DNA of 64,000 bases from Prostheceraeus crozeri (taxonomy: Eukaryota > Platyhelminthes > Polycladida > Euryleptidae): NCBI GenBank assembly GCA_907163375.1, contig CAJQUW010016941.1, positions 1-64,000 of the forward strand. The letters run 5' to 3'. Positions 1-9,902 of this stretch are shown piece by piece (position 1 is the first letter of the stretch; every line of letters starts with the position of its first letter). The translations under genes and the position numbers were made by a program. The notes below the pieces were generated by a model, which was not told the DNA's origin, made no database searches, and saw only the letters and a list, made by a program, of their open reading frames with translations.

Positions 1-299
1 ATCCTTCTGATTTATGTAAAGTAAAAAGATGAATTAGAAGGAAATGAAGATTTCATAACAGAAGAAGCTATTATTTTTAAAATCTAAATGTTACTGTTTA
101 TGATAGCAACTAAAAATATTAAAACACATTAACATTTAAAAGGAATTTCAAAGGCATCAGTGGGCATAATCAAACATAACATTTCAAGCAAATTTATAAA
201 ACAATTGCATTATTTATTAATGAAATAAAAACAGCATGTAATTATTAGACTTAATTCAAAAAAACATAAAAATGTATTTAAAAGAAGAACATAAATTCG

Positions 300-1290
300 C
301 ATTAGATCCATTTGATGATAAAAGAAAAAATTTTTACCTGATGGAAATAAAACTTACTTTACCTTTTTAATTTTCTAATTTCTATTTTCTAAGTATAACA
401 ATATAACAATATAAAAATATTAAAATATTATAAAAATTATCATATAAAAATGGATAAAGTTAGAAGCTGATAATTTTTAATTAAGAATAAAACAATTAGA
501 CGAATTAATAAAACAAAGAAATATTATGAAAGAAAATCATCTTCAACATCGAATGACAAAAGCTGGTATTCAATCTGATATGTTTGATAAATTAAAAATA
601 ACTGAAGAAGTAAAAAAACTGATTATGTAAAAATACTGTCGAAACCATTTAAAACTCTTGAAAAGGAACTTAATGAAAAAAAGTGGTGTTGATATAGCGG
701 ATCCTGTACTTAAAACACTATTAAGATGACTATGGTTTATTAGAGGTAAACATAGATAAAAAAATTACCAAAATCTATGTTATTCGAACATTCTACTTTT
801 CCTTTTAGATAAAAAATTATTTGCAAGATTTTTTATCTTGGTGGTAAAAGAAATTTTTTCCACAACCTTTACGTGGAAATTAATTTTTACTCCAGATAAA
901 AAACCTATTAGTTTAGATAGAAATTTTGTTGATCTTTTAAGAGGAGCAGATTTAAAAAAATTATGCTGTAGAAGATCTAATAAAATATAAAACTATATTA
1001 GATAGAGTTGGACACAGTAAAAACTCTTAGGACGTTATAAACAATTAGAAAAATTTATTATCAACGGGAGTTAAAGTAGGGAAAGGTTTTATCTGAAAAA
1101 CAGAAAACAAAAAAACAGAAAACAGAAACAAACCATTTTTTTACCAGATGATCCACAAGAATTACTAATAGATTAAATATTTTAATATCTGCAATAAAAG
1201 AAGGGCATTAATTCTAGTTTTCAAATGATAATTCATGCTATATTGAAAAAGACTGTTAGAAAAAAAGATTCTTAATGAAGTGGATTATAA
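300..1290 (+). pseudogene. structural-gene relic of Polinton-like fossil
   Basis: Lysine- and asparagine-rich coding-like sequence that no longer holds a long open frame. Short stretches resemble a protein family that I recall next to the packaging ATPase in similar integrated elements, but I cannot name it. It ends just before a pair of strong hairpins at 1302-1376. It is heavily decayed. Confidence 0.35.
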
Positions 1291-1301
1291 AAAGTATAAC
1301 C

Positions 1302-1376
1302 GGACATCTATGATGTCCTCCAGGGCTTCGGCCCGAACCAGACATCTCTGATGTCCTCTAGGGCTTCGCCCCGTAG
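1302..1376. repeat. double hairpin module of the Polinton-like fossil
   Basis: Two copies of the same two-hairpin module lie side by side. Each is a GACATC..GATGTC palindrome followed by GGGC-TTCG-GCCC or GGGC-TTC-GCCC. The first module (1302-1335) contains a perfect UUCG tetraloop hairpin. Related modules lie at 4124-4155 (opposite strand) and 4290-4302. The placement after one relic gene and before the next would suit a transcript 3'-end signal, which is inference. Confidence 0.6.
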
Positions 1377-1676
1377 CTGAAATATGTTGTTTCTAATTTT
1401 TTATAAAAAATATTTCATAAAAAAATATTTATGTTAATTTTTTAGTTTAAAAATGTGTTCAGCAGATTTAGACAAAATTAATAAATCATTTACAAAATTT
1501 TATCAGAGATTTTGGGTTCATCAAAATTTAGTACGACGTTAAAAATTATAACAACTACTTCATCACACACTTGTAATTTAGAACCCATTCTACATTTAGA
1601 ACAAAATAAAAATTTTCAAATTGCATTGACTAGTTTCTCCACATTTAACACTATTCAAAACGTTATCAAGATGTGA

Positions 1677-2219
1677 ATGATCAATTTAGATATTCTACTG
1701 ATAAAGGCAAAAACATGGAAAATACTAACTTTTCTTCCTGGTTCTTACGAAGTTGAAACAATATCAAATGAAATTAAGAGACATTTAGGTATACCATTTA
1801 AAGATAAGAAACAATTACATTTCGCAGTTGAACCGGCAGTTAATAAATTTTCTCTTACTTTAGACGAAAATCATCAAGTTGATTTTAATCATGATAGATC
1901 ATTGTCAAAGCTATTAGGATTTAATAAACAAACCTATAGTCAAGGTTATCATTTAGGTGAGAAGATTCCAAAAATAACTGAAATAAATTCAATTGTTGTA
2001 CATTGTGACAGTATTGAAGGAGGATATATAAATGGTAAATTATCAAATTTAATATTCAGTTTTCCAGCTTTTACTGTACCCATTGGTTATAGATTAAATG
2101 TAATTCCACAAACATTAATATATTTTCCTATTACAAGAAAAACTATTAACAACATTGGCATTAGAATCACTGATGAAAAAGAACAAGATATAAATTTTTT
2201 GGAGGTGAAGAGATTATGA
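1677..2219 (+). pseudogene. minor-capsid-type protein relic (Polinton-like fossil)
   Basis: A 180-codon frame whose start context lies inside a longer, older coding stretch. The pattern of a conserved central VVHCDSIEGGY-type block, a following aromatic SFPAF block and a PxTLIYFP-like stretch resembles a beta-rich protein that I recall encoded beside packaging ATPases in Polinton/adintovirus-like elements. The role as a minor capsid or penton-like protein is inference. It lies between the hairpin module at 1302-1376 and the ATPase relic, all on the same strand. Confidence 0.45.
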
Positions 2220-2456
2220 TAGATCTTTTGGTACGGGAGGTATAAACTCCCGTTCGAGAGGTATAAACTTTTACGCTACAATAGAGAAGTTTAATTTTCT
2301 TTTTATCATTTTCATTATTAATCTTATTAATTCTTATTAATCTTATTATTTAGAAACAAAAATAAACTTAAATTAAAATTTTATTTTTATTTTTTTTGTT
2401 TCTAAAAACACTAATTCAATAATGGATGAATTTTATTACTTTAAAAAATGAATTAA

Positions 2457-3170
2457 ATGTATTTAAATAAAAAAAAACTTAATTTTAATGATCATCCAAA
2501 TTTATCTAATAAAGTTTTGTCTGTTATTTGTGGAAGATCTGGTTGTGTAAAAACATATCTTTTATTTAAAATTTTAACGACTCCAAATTTTTTGGATTAT
2601 AACAATCTTATAATTTATACAACAACGGCAGAACAACCCGTCTATCAATTTTTAAAATATGGATTTGAAAATAATCTTATCAAAAACAGCAATTGCTTCT
2701 CTATTCGAAGAATACGAAAAATCTGAATATGAACGAAGAAATAAATTTGTGGTGTGAAGAAGCAGCAAAAATATAAACAATTAGTTGAATCCAATAAAAA
2801 TAAGCATATAAAAATACAATTAATAGATGATAGTGGTAATATGCAAGATCCTAGTAAACTAGATAAAACAATGAAACATTGTGTAATTTTTGATGATTGT
2901 GTTAATGACAGAAATCAGTCAGTTCAAAGAAATTATTTCACAAGAGGTAGACATAATAACTGTAGTGTATTTTATTTAACACAAAGTATGTAGTCATTAG
3001 ATGGAAGTGTTATTAGAAAGAATGCAAATATATTTATACTATTTGAAATAAATGCAAGAAACTTAAGTGATTTGTTAAGAGATTTATGTATAAGAGATAA
3101 AGATGAATTTAAACAATCGTGTAATAATGCTTGGTCAAAAGATATATGGATTTATCACAATTAATATTGA
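2457..3170 (+). pseudogene. A32/FtsK-like packaging ATPase relic (Polinton-like fossil)
   Basis: The relic shows a Walker A-type loop near 2540-2570 (SVICGRSGC). A Walker B-type run of hydrophobics ending in acidic residues follows near 2875-2900 (HCVIFDDC). A sensor-like GRHNNCSVFYLTQ block lies near 2945-2990. This order fits the genome-packaging ATPases of Polintons, adintoviruses and related elements. In life such an ATPase would pump DNA into a capsid. The copy is broken and is described only as a fossil part. Confidence 0.6.
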
Positions 3171-3343
3171 TAAAAAAATTTTCATGAAAGAGTTAGTCGA
3201 TCATATTGTTTACCGAGTAATAAAAATATACAAATATAATGTTTTAATATTTTTTTTTTATTATCTGCTTTAATTTTTGCTCCTATTTTTTAAAATATAA
3301 TATTTGAGATTTTGTGGTAACATTGGTATACAGCAAAAACATT

Positions 3344-3920
3344 TTACTGAACAAAATTATTTTTTTTATTGCTTTGTTGTTTGACATTCTTTTCGTTTAA
3401 AGTTTTCACGTTTAAAATTTTCTCGTATTTAAGTTTTGTGTTTAATAAGTTTTGTCTAATAAAGTTTTTAGCTCTTCTAAAATAAATTTTATCATCACTA
3501 AAAGTTTTACCATCACCACTAGAAATTTTACCATCCTTTTTATTTTTATCATCAACTTTTTCTGTCTGTGATTGAAATGATATTTGATTTACTTCATTAG
3601 CTATTTGATCAAATTTTTCAATCTCATCTAACGTAATAACATTATCATCACATACTCTTTGAAAGTAGTAATGTAGTTTATCATATACTTCTTTAATATG
3701 TAAATGCTTAGTTTTTAATGATTTTCGTTTCTTAGTTATTAAAGATTTTTCTACCATTGTAGCAAGTGAAGTTGCAAAAACACCCGTACCTGCTAAAGCT
3801 GTAGCAACTACTGGAATTACTAAAACACCTGAAGATATAACAATTGTTAAAGCACCTAAACTTATTGTTAAGAATATGCCAATTCCTTGTGTTACATTCT
3901 TAACTTTACTCCATCTCTTT
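3344..3920 (-). pseudogene. membrane-segment protein relic of Polinton-like fossil
   Basis: The minus-strand frame (open part 3344-3757) encodes a basic, Lys-rich protein. Upstream coding-like sequence in 3757-3920 is rich in Gly, Ala, Ile and Val, as in one or two membrane segments. The arrangement of hydrophobic N-terminal half and charged C-terminal half matches an uncharacterised protein that I recall from similar elements. It converges on the ATPase relic. Function unknown. Confidence 0.4.
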
Positions 3921-3929
3921 CTTAATTTA

Positions 3930-4166
3930 TTATAATGTTTCTAATCTAAGTAATAATTGCGATTCCTTATCTTTCATATAACGTACTCTATCTTTGTGTT
4001 TTGCAATATCCATTTCATATGATAACGAAGGATATATTCTTGAGGTTCCTTCCATTTCTGAAGTTCCTTCCACTTTTGTTTCATCCACTTTTGTTTCATC
4101 CATTTTTAAAGAAATATTTTTAACGGGCGAAGCCCTGGAAGACATCTCCGATGTCCCGCTAGTCAC
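3930..4166 (-). pseudogene. unidentified small frame, Polinton-like fossil
   Basis: A 78-codon minus-strand frame with a repeated DETKV/EGTSEM-type Ser/Thr/Glu-rich start and a charged C-terminal helix-like part. It runs into the membrane-segment relic downstream. The module of palindrome plus GGGC hairpin at 4124-4155 lies inside its 5' part, so the frame may be partly fortuitous. Confidence 0.3.
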
Positions 4167-4189
4167 ATGATATATTTTAAAAACCTGAA

Positions 4190-4775
4190 AGATGGATAAA
4201 ATTCATGAATTTGAAATTCTCAACTTTTATGATTTTCGGTGTCCTAGAACGGTCATGATTTAAGCAATGAAAATCGAACCGAAGGTTCTAGGGCTTCGCC
4301 CGATTGTTATTCTCAAATTTTGAGATACTCAACTTTTATAATTTTTAGTGTCCTAGAACGGTCATGATTTTAAGGGTGAAAATTGTAATTCTCAAATTTG
4401 AGATTCTTAACTTTTATGATTTTCGGTGTCCTGGAACGGTCATGATTTTGGGGGTGAAATGTCATAATCACAAATTTGAGATTTTGAAAAATTTGAAAAA
4501 TTGGGTATTTTTAAAAACGCCCAAATCGGAGCGAAGCTCCTCTGGCTTTAGCCGATTTATGAATTTAGGTCTTCATAACCTGAAAAAGGGTTCAAATTCA
4601 TGAATTTATGTCGTTTTTAAAAATACCATTTTTTGAAAAAATGGTACTTTTTGAATGGACTAAATTCATGAATTTAGGTCTTAAAAACCTGAAAAAGGGA
4701 CTAAATTCATAAATTTATGTCGTTTTTAAAAGTACTAATTTTTTTGATTTTATGGTGTCCTGGAACGGTCTTTTG
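4190..4775. repeat. short direct repeats at right side of Polinton-like fossil
   Basis: Two repeated words alternate. One contains ggtgtcctrgaacggtcatg (about 4238, 4350, 4427 and, partly, 4755), usually preceded by aacttttat(g/a)attttt. The other contains aaattcatgaatttaggtc with a following aacctgaaaaaggg (about 4555-4590, 4664-4700; partial near 4195). The block stops at about 4775, next to the inferred right border, so it may be a subterminal region of the element. Confidence 0.65.
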
Positions 4776-4789
4776 TCCATTACTAGGAA

Positions 4790-6370
4790 TGAATTTTCAT
4801 ATTGACAGACTTTCATCGAAGCAAACACATCCATGAAAATCATTCGAGAATGCACAAGGAAACAACCAAAGGAAACAACATACTTGGATAAAACTGAGAT
4901 TTTGACTTAATTGATTTATGTAGACCTCAACGACTACGTTGCGGAAACCCTCCGCTACTTAAAGATGCTTATGAATGACCTTGTAGTACTTCTTGCTAAG
5001 CCTACAAAATACAAGGTGCCCGACAAAGCCTCAAAAAATTCAAATTGCAATTAATTGATACAATCAAGAGTTCATTAATTGCCTGTTCCAGCAACGATCA
5101 CACTTACATTGACATAGTATTACGAGCTGAATGACAAATACGTACAGTAGTGATGATTTATTTCGTTACGTTTTGTACATAGGTAATTTACTGCAATTTT
5201 CCTTTAATGGAATTCAATCAAAATGCTGCTTAAGGAAATTGCGTTTACCGAATCGATTTCTTACACTAGTTCTGGAAAACATGTAAAAAATGATGTTTTG
5301 AGTCAGATATTTAGAAAGATATAGGATCATAGATTTGATTGACGCAACATATACTCGCTTGTATCATAATGATGGATATGAGTATGTAAATATATAAGTA
5401 TGATGTCTTTTGTGTTCAATGAATTCATAAATAAGCTACAAACAAGTTCACTAATTTGTTGAGTTGTAATATTGATAGCTGACACATTTTCCGTTAGCGA
5501 TATTTATTCCTTGTACTCCCTATTGAATTACTGGAATATCATTGATACACTTGCGACATAAGGTTTTAGAATAAATCTTTCGAAAATTATTTTGACCTTT
5601 AGTTTTGTTCAGACGGCAACTTTGATTCGATACATCATATTTACACTTTCTTAGTTGAAAATAAATATCTAGTTCGTGGGATAAGAATTAGACTTTACGA
5701 ACAGGGTGGTAATAATTAGAAACTAAAAGGCATTTGGTTTACAACAATTATGGTCATGTTAAGCCGTTAACTTTCGGATGGCTGATGAGTCTTGGTTAGA
5801 GTTACGTGGTAAGCTGTAAAAATGTCTAGAAAGCAATTCACTATATATATATTGATGGCGATGATTTAAACACTACGACGAGACATGCTGTTAAATTATC
5901 AAGCGGTGCTGGAGCACACCAATTGTGAAGAAAATCTTTACATCGGATCCCTACACAAAATATCCTAATGAGATGACATTAGCGAGGGTCGACGGAGTTG
6001 ACTAATAGATTCATTAATTCTAATTACATTAATCAGTTGAATATGATGAGAAAAACAGCTCAATATGACAGATTGATGAGCGATGCACAATAATATTTTA
6101 TGGAAAAAAACATCACAGAAAATTATTTGTTATTGAAAGCTTTCTTGCTCAACCGATTTCCATCAGAGCTTTCGAGTTAAAATTTGCTATAATAGTCGTA
6201 ATATCCCTCAAGAGATATTAAAAAATTTCAAGCATTGATAAAATAATTTGAAAACATGTTAATGCCTCTGAAGATGGGAACTTTACAAATTTCAGAAGGT
6301 TCAAGTATATACAGGTTGAGCAAGATAGTTTCCATTAACAATGAGTTTTGTGCGCTTTTTCTTTGTAATA
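4790..6370. other. no recognisable gene
   Basis: AT-rich sequence with no open frame of note on either strand. No splice-flanked exon or repeat boundary could be recognised. It could hold more decayed parts of the left-hand fossil, but I see nothing that proves it. Confidence 0.5.
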
Positions 6371-6378
6371 ATACCTTA

Positions 6379-6469
6379 ACAGAAATAAAAGTGCCACATT
6401 GATATTTCGACCATCTGAAGTGGCCATCATCAGATGGACGAAATATCAATTTGTCACTTTTATTTCTGT
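6379..6469. repeat. fold-back palindrome, about 40 bp arms
   Basis: The left arm starts acagaaataaaagtg and includes gatatttcgaccatctga. The right arm is its near reverse complement ending cttttatttctgt, with about 10 nt between them. The arms differ by a few bases and one short indel. Confidence 0.8.
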
Positions 6470-6955
6470 CACATTAATTTTTGAATTTAATTGTTCTGAA
6501 AATTTATTTCATGTCTGGAATATTTCTAAGCCTTTGATTTAATTTGTATCTTCTCAAGTCATTACCTTTGAAAGATTGTACACATTGAATAGTCAAACAT
6601 TTACCATAACTAAAATTTCATTTTATCTAAAATGTAGACAAAATACTCAAATAGAGATAATGCCTCATAACGCTGTGAAACACAGGAAGATAGAAAGCCA
6701 TTTAAGTCGCTAAAGTACAAGCTAACGGAAAAGGTTTGACATGACTACTACTACAGCAGCGACTAATGTACTGTATCAAGCCTGTTCATCTGAGGTGCAA
6801 GCAGATCGTCTCAGACACTGGCAACGAGCCCGGTCCTTCCTAATGAGTGTGTACTTCTTCAAAACGCTGAGATTCGAACCTGAATAACAAAAATGTGTTT
6901 TACGGCCTTTGACAAATATACAAAGCGATAAGTTTAAAGAATTACAGACGATATA

Positions 6956-7464
6956 CACTGTTCAAAATAAGTCCTCGTAGTCCTCGTACAAAATGTTTTA
7001 TTCATTTCTACAGCGATTTTTTGCAGGTTCTAGCAATAGAATGACGTTTCTTTTTGGTACAATTGTAGCACATCGTGCAAATACAATAATATTGATCGAT
7101 GGTTTTAGATCTGTATAGTTGATACATAGCCTTAAAAATGCCAAATTTGCAAACTTGAAAATCCCAAAAACTAACTAATTTTCTAATAACTCTGCTAATT
7201 TAACTAATTTCTGGATCTTTCTTTACAGTTTCCGCACCATCAGATAAAGCAGATTGTTATCCATTGCAGCAAATTTTCAAATTCTTGATGCTGTAAGATA
7301 TCTAGTCAGGAGCGATCATAGAATAAGACAACCCGCTTTCATTAAGTTTCGGGCATGTAATGCAATTGCACCTAAAAGAAACTTCAACTTATTGCTAGAA
7401 CCTCTAAAAAATCGCTGTAGAAAATGAGTAAAAAAATTTGTACGAGGACTTATTTTGAACAGTG
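6956..7464. mobile_element. mariner-type MITE, 509 bp
   Basis: Long terminal inverted repeats of about 90 bp begin CACTGTTCAAAATAAGTCCT and end with the reverse complement. The element is flanked by TA on both sides (6954-6955, 7465-7466), the duplication made by Tc1/mariner transposases. The interior has no transposase frame, so it is non-autonomous. The arms differ by small indels, including a repeated gtcctcgta in the left arm. Confidence 0.85.
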
Positions 7465-7469
7465 TATTT

Positions 7470-8265
7470 GCGTGACAGAAAGTAGAAATGTGATCATAAA
7501 ATGCTGCTTAATGACAAAATAAAACGCACAGAAACAAATCGTATCACCGTGACAGTCTCTTAACCTGAAACTAACTATTGAGCCAATTCCAGCGCAGGTG
7601 CATATCTAATTTCTAAGCGTGTAAATTCTAATTTCTACCGAGGCTTCAAATAATTCAGACTATGATAGACCGTAAATTGTCAAATCAAGCATTTTATTGT
7701 AGATGTAATTTTCTGTCATAATATGAAATTCCGTTCATCGAGAGAAACTTTTCTCCTCACACGCAAGATGTCAAGATAAACATTAAAACCCCTACATTGC
7801 ATGAAAGCAAAGACATAGTGCCATCTATCAGCCTTGGAAACACCCAACGTGTGCTGTAACGCCTCACGTGAACTCCCAGCGGATTCTTTAACCCGAACAA
7901 CAGGTGTCGTTGGGGAAGAATCTGAAGAATCTGTTGAAATGAGAAACAGATTGTCGAAACATAAACCGCTGCTTAATGCTTAAGTGACGCATTGAATTTC
8001 CAAACAAAATGCAACACGCCACCATGGATCGATACGTTTACATCTTGAGATCAGGAAGCAAATTTATCATCAAAATGAAATTTCGGGGCCAAACGAGATG
8101 ATAACTCACATTTATTCACAATTTCAAATGTACAAACGGGAGTACACTTTGAAATGTCGCGTTTCGACGACATGCTTGGTTTTAGAGACATCCACATAAC
8201 CAACCAAACACTCTCATGAATAGGATGAGGCATTTTCATCGGTGTCAAGTCGACATGGTCTTGAT
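7470..8265. other. no recognisable gene
   Basis: Intergenic or intronic sequence. A 65-codon minus-strand frame at 8051-8248 has no recognisable domain and no convincing splice sites. Nothing else stands out. Confidence 0.4.
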
Positions 8266-8274
8266 AAAGCTGTT

Positions 8275-8600
8275 CACGGGAAAGCCACTAATTTTTTTTT
8301 CATAACAGAAACGATTTCAGCAGCATCTAAAACATAGGTTTCTGCTAATATTATAGCCAAAAACTCAATATCCCCTATCAGTTTGAAAGTAGGCCTATTT
8401 GGGCCTACGTCCTCCAACTGTTAGACACTATTGACTTTCTGGCTGAAATTTAAACAGAAACATAGATTTTAGATGTTTCTAAGATGTTTTTGTTAATTAA
8501 ATCCCAGTTTATGGCTTACCAGTTTTGTCAAAAATAAGTTTCAGGACCATTTTGTAAAATACCAGTTTGACCAGTTTTATCGACTTGCTCAGTTCGTAGA
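8275..8600. repeat. dispersed repeat, copy 1
   Basis: This sequence recurs in the same orientation at about 17735-18020. Shared landmarks in order are aacgatttcag, gtaggcctattt, gactttctggc or a close variant, a cagtt..tggct word, agttttgtcaaaa or its variant, and a caggaccattttgtaaa-like word. The copies are diverged, and no terminal structure was found. The family is unknown; it may be a decayed MITE. Confidence 0.65.
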
Positions 8601-9800
8601 GAGCAGAAGCATGTTGCACAGGATATAATAGCGCATGACAGATGAAGATTATATCCATCATATTCTAAATGATAATTTAAATGATCAACGAAACTGATGA
8701 CGCTTATACCTTAATGGTCTTCTTCAGAAGTTTATTTATATGGTGCTGTGGAGAGTCTGTAACTTTGCTGCGGACATCAACACTTCAAATCTTATTATTA
8801 GAGTTGTTGAACATGTTGAAGTATGCGGAATCTCTGCAACATATTCATGCAGATTAGTCTGAAGCCGCTTAGAAACATTTTTTCCTTTTTCTTAGTGCAA
8901 GGTGATGATTTAGGAATGCCAAATACTGAACATTTAAATCTGAATTTTTTTTGGTTTGAAATGAAGTATTTGTACTCAATGATCAACTATTCGATGCAGC
9001 ATTACATATTTTGTTGCTCCACTCATCTATTACGCAAGTGCCAAATTTGATATAATTGCCTGTACATATAAAGATAGCATGCGGTCCAATCAACGTGCAA
9101 AAGTTTCAGTCAAAAAATGTTATTCAAATAATTTCCTCCCTTAATACAATTGATCTGCATATCAGTGGTAATGCCCATATTGATAGCATTCATATCAAAC
9201 CTGACTGTGAATGTAAGAAACATTAAAGATGGTCTTTGCTCAATGTGATGTAATTTTCCTTTATTTCTTTCAACACTTAAACACTTGCTGAATGTACATG
9301 TAGAGTCATTGACTCACGTTGTTTGGGCTTACGAATAATCTCGCGATTTCATTATCTGAGTGAGTTAGCTGAATGGATGTTGTAAAAATGCGCATTCAGG
9401 GCTGAAATAATAAAATACTGAGTTATGAAGGAATATTTTATTTTCTCGAATGGAACCCCTCCTTGTGTACTTCTTACCCGTACTGAAATTGTGAAAAATC
9501 GCATAATCCATGGATTCTATTCGAGAAAATACGGTATTCATAGTATTACATTACTACTGCACGAAGACACATTTCTTCAGGAAATATTTGCTACACAATC
9601 TAAAGCAACTGGTCAAGAATGGTCTATCACACTAATAATCTCTTGAAATCACATTGTCATATTCGTCAGACCTCGCAATGGTTTCTACATTTGCATGCAA
9701 AACTCAGACAAGACTGCAACGCACTTTTTCTAAAACAGATAATTTCTATGGAAAAGAAATCAAAAGTAGCTAATGATCTGGGGATCCGAGACTGCTGTCA
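8600..9800. other. no recognisable gene
   Basis: AT-rich. Several short frames of 60-75 codons (8798-8986, 8823-9050, 9425-9646, 9619-9825) have no domain, no family resemblance and no supporting splice sites. If the minus-strand host gene continues past 9.8 kb its next exon was not recognised here. Confidence 0.4.
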
Positions 9801-9815
9801 GACCGACACCAAACA

Positions 9816-9902
9816 CGCGGGTTAGCAGGTCGGCGGATCTACTTTGTCTCAACTTCAACTCACGCATGGCTTTCATTTCTTGGTCCTTTCGTGCCTTCTC
9901 TA
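9816..9902 (-). CDS. host minus-strand gene, last recognised exon (3' limit uncertain)
   Basis: A good acceptor (TTTTCTTGCAG) precedes 9902. The first two bases complete a Val codon with the last base of the previous exon, giving VEKARKDQEMKAMRELKLRQ, a basic helix in keeping with the previous exon. The donor is not settled. GTGAGT lies after codons ending AMR (about 9866), and a weaker GT lies near 9816 after DLLTR. Confidence 0.5.

Larger units (their letters stand above)
1..4790. mobile_element. Polinton/adintovirus-like fossil (partial, decayed)
   Basis: This stretch is clearly more AT-rich than the rest of the window and holds relics of virus-like structural genes on both strands. From left to right there are probable structural-gene remains (about 300-1290), a minor-capsid-type reading frame (1677-2219), an A32/FtsK-type packaging ATPase (about 2457-3170), then two minus-strand frames (3344-3757 and 3930-4166) converging on the ATPase. 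A block of short repeats follows (4190-4775). Composition and repeats change at about 4.79 kb, which I take as the right border. The left end lies outside the window. No polymerase or integrase gene was recognised. It is broken in many places and appears old. Confidence 0.6.

Noticed and set aside
6865-6882. B-box-like CAGGTTCGAATCTCAG on the minus strand
   Set aside because: No A box, no cloverleaf and no repeat boundary; a single short match is not enough.
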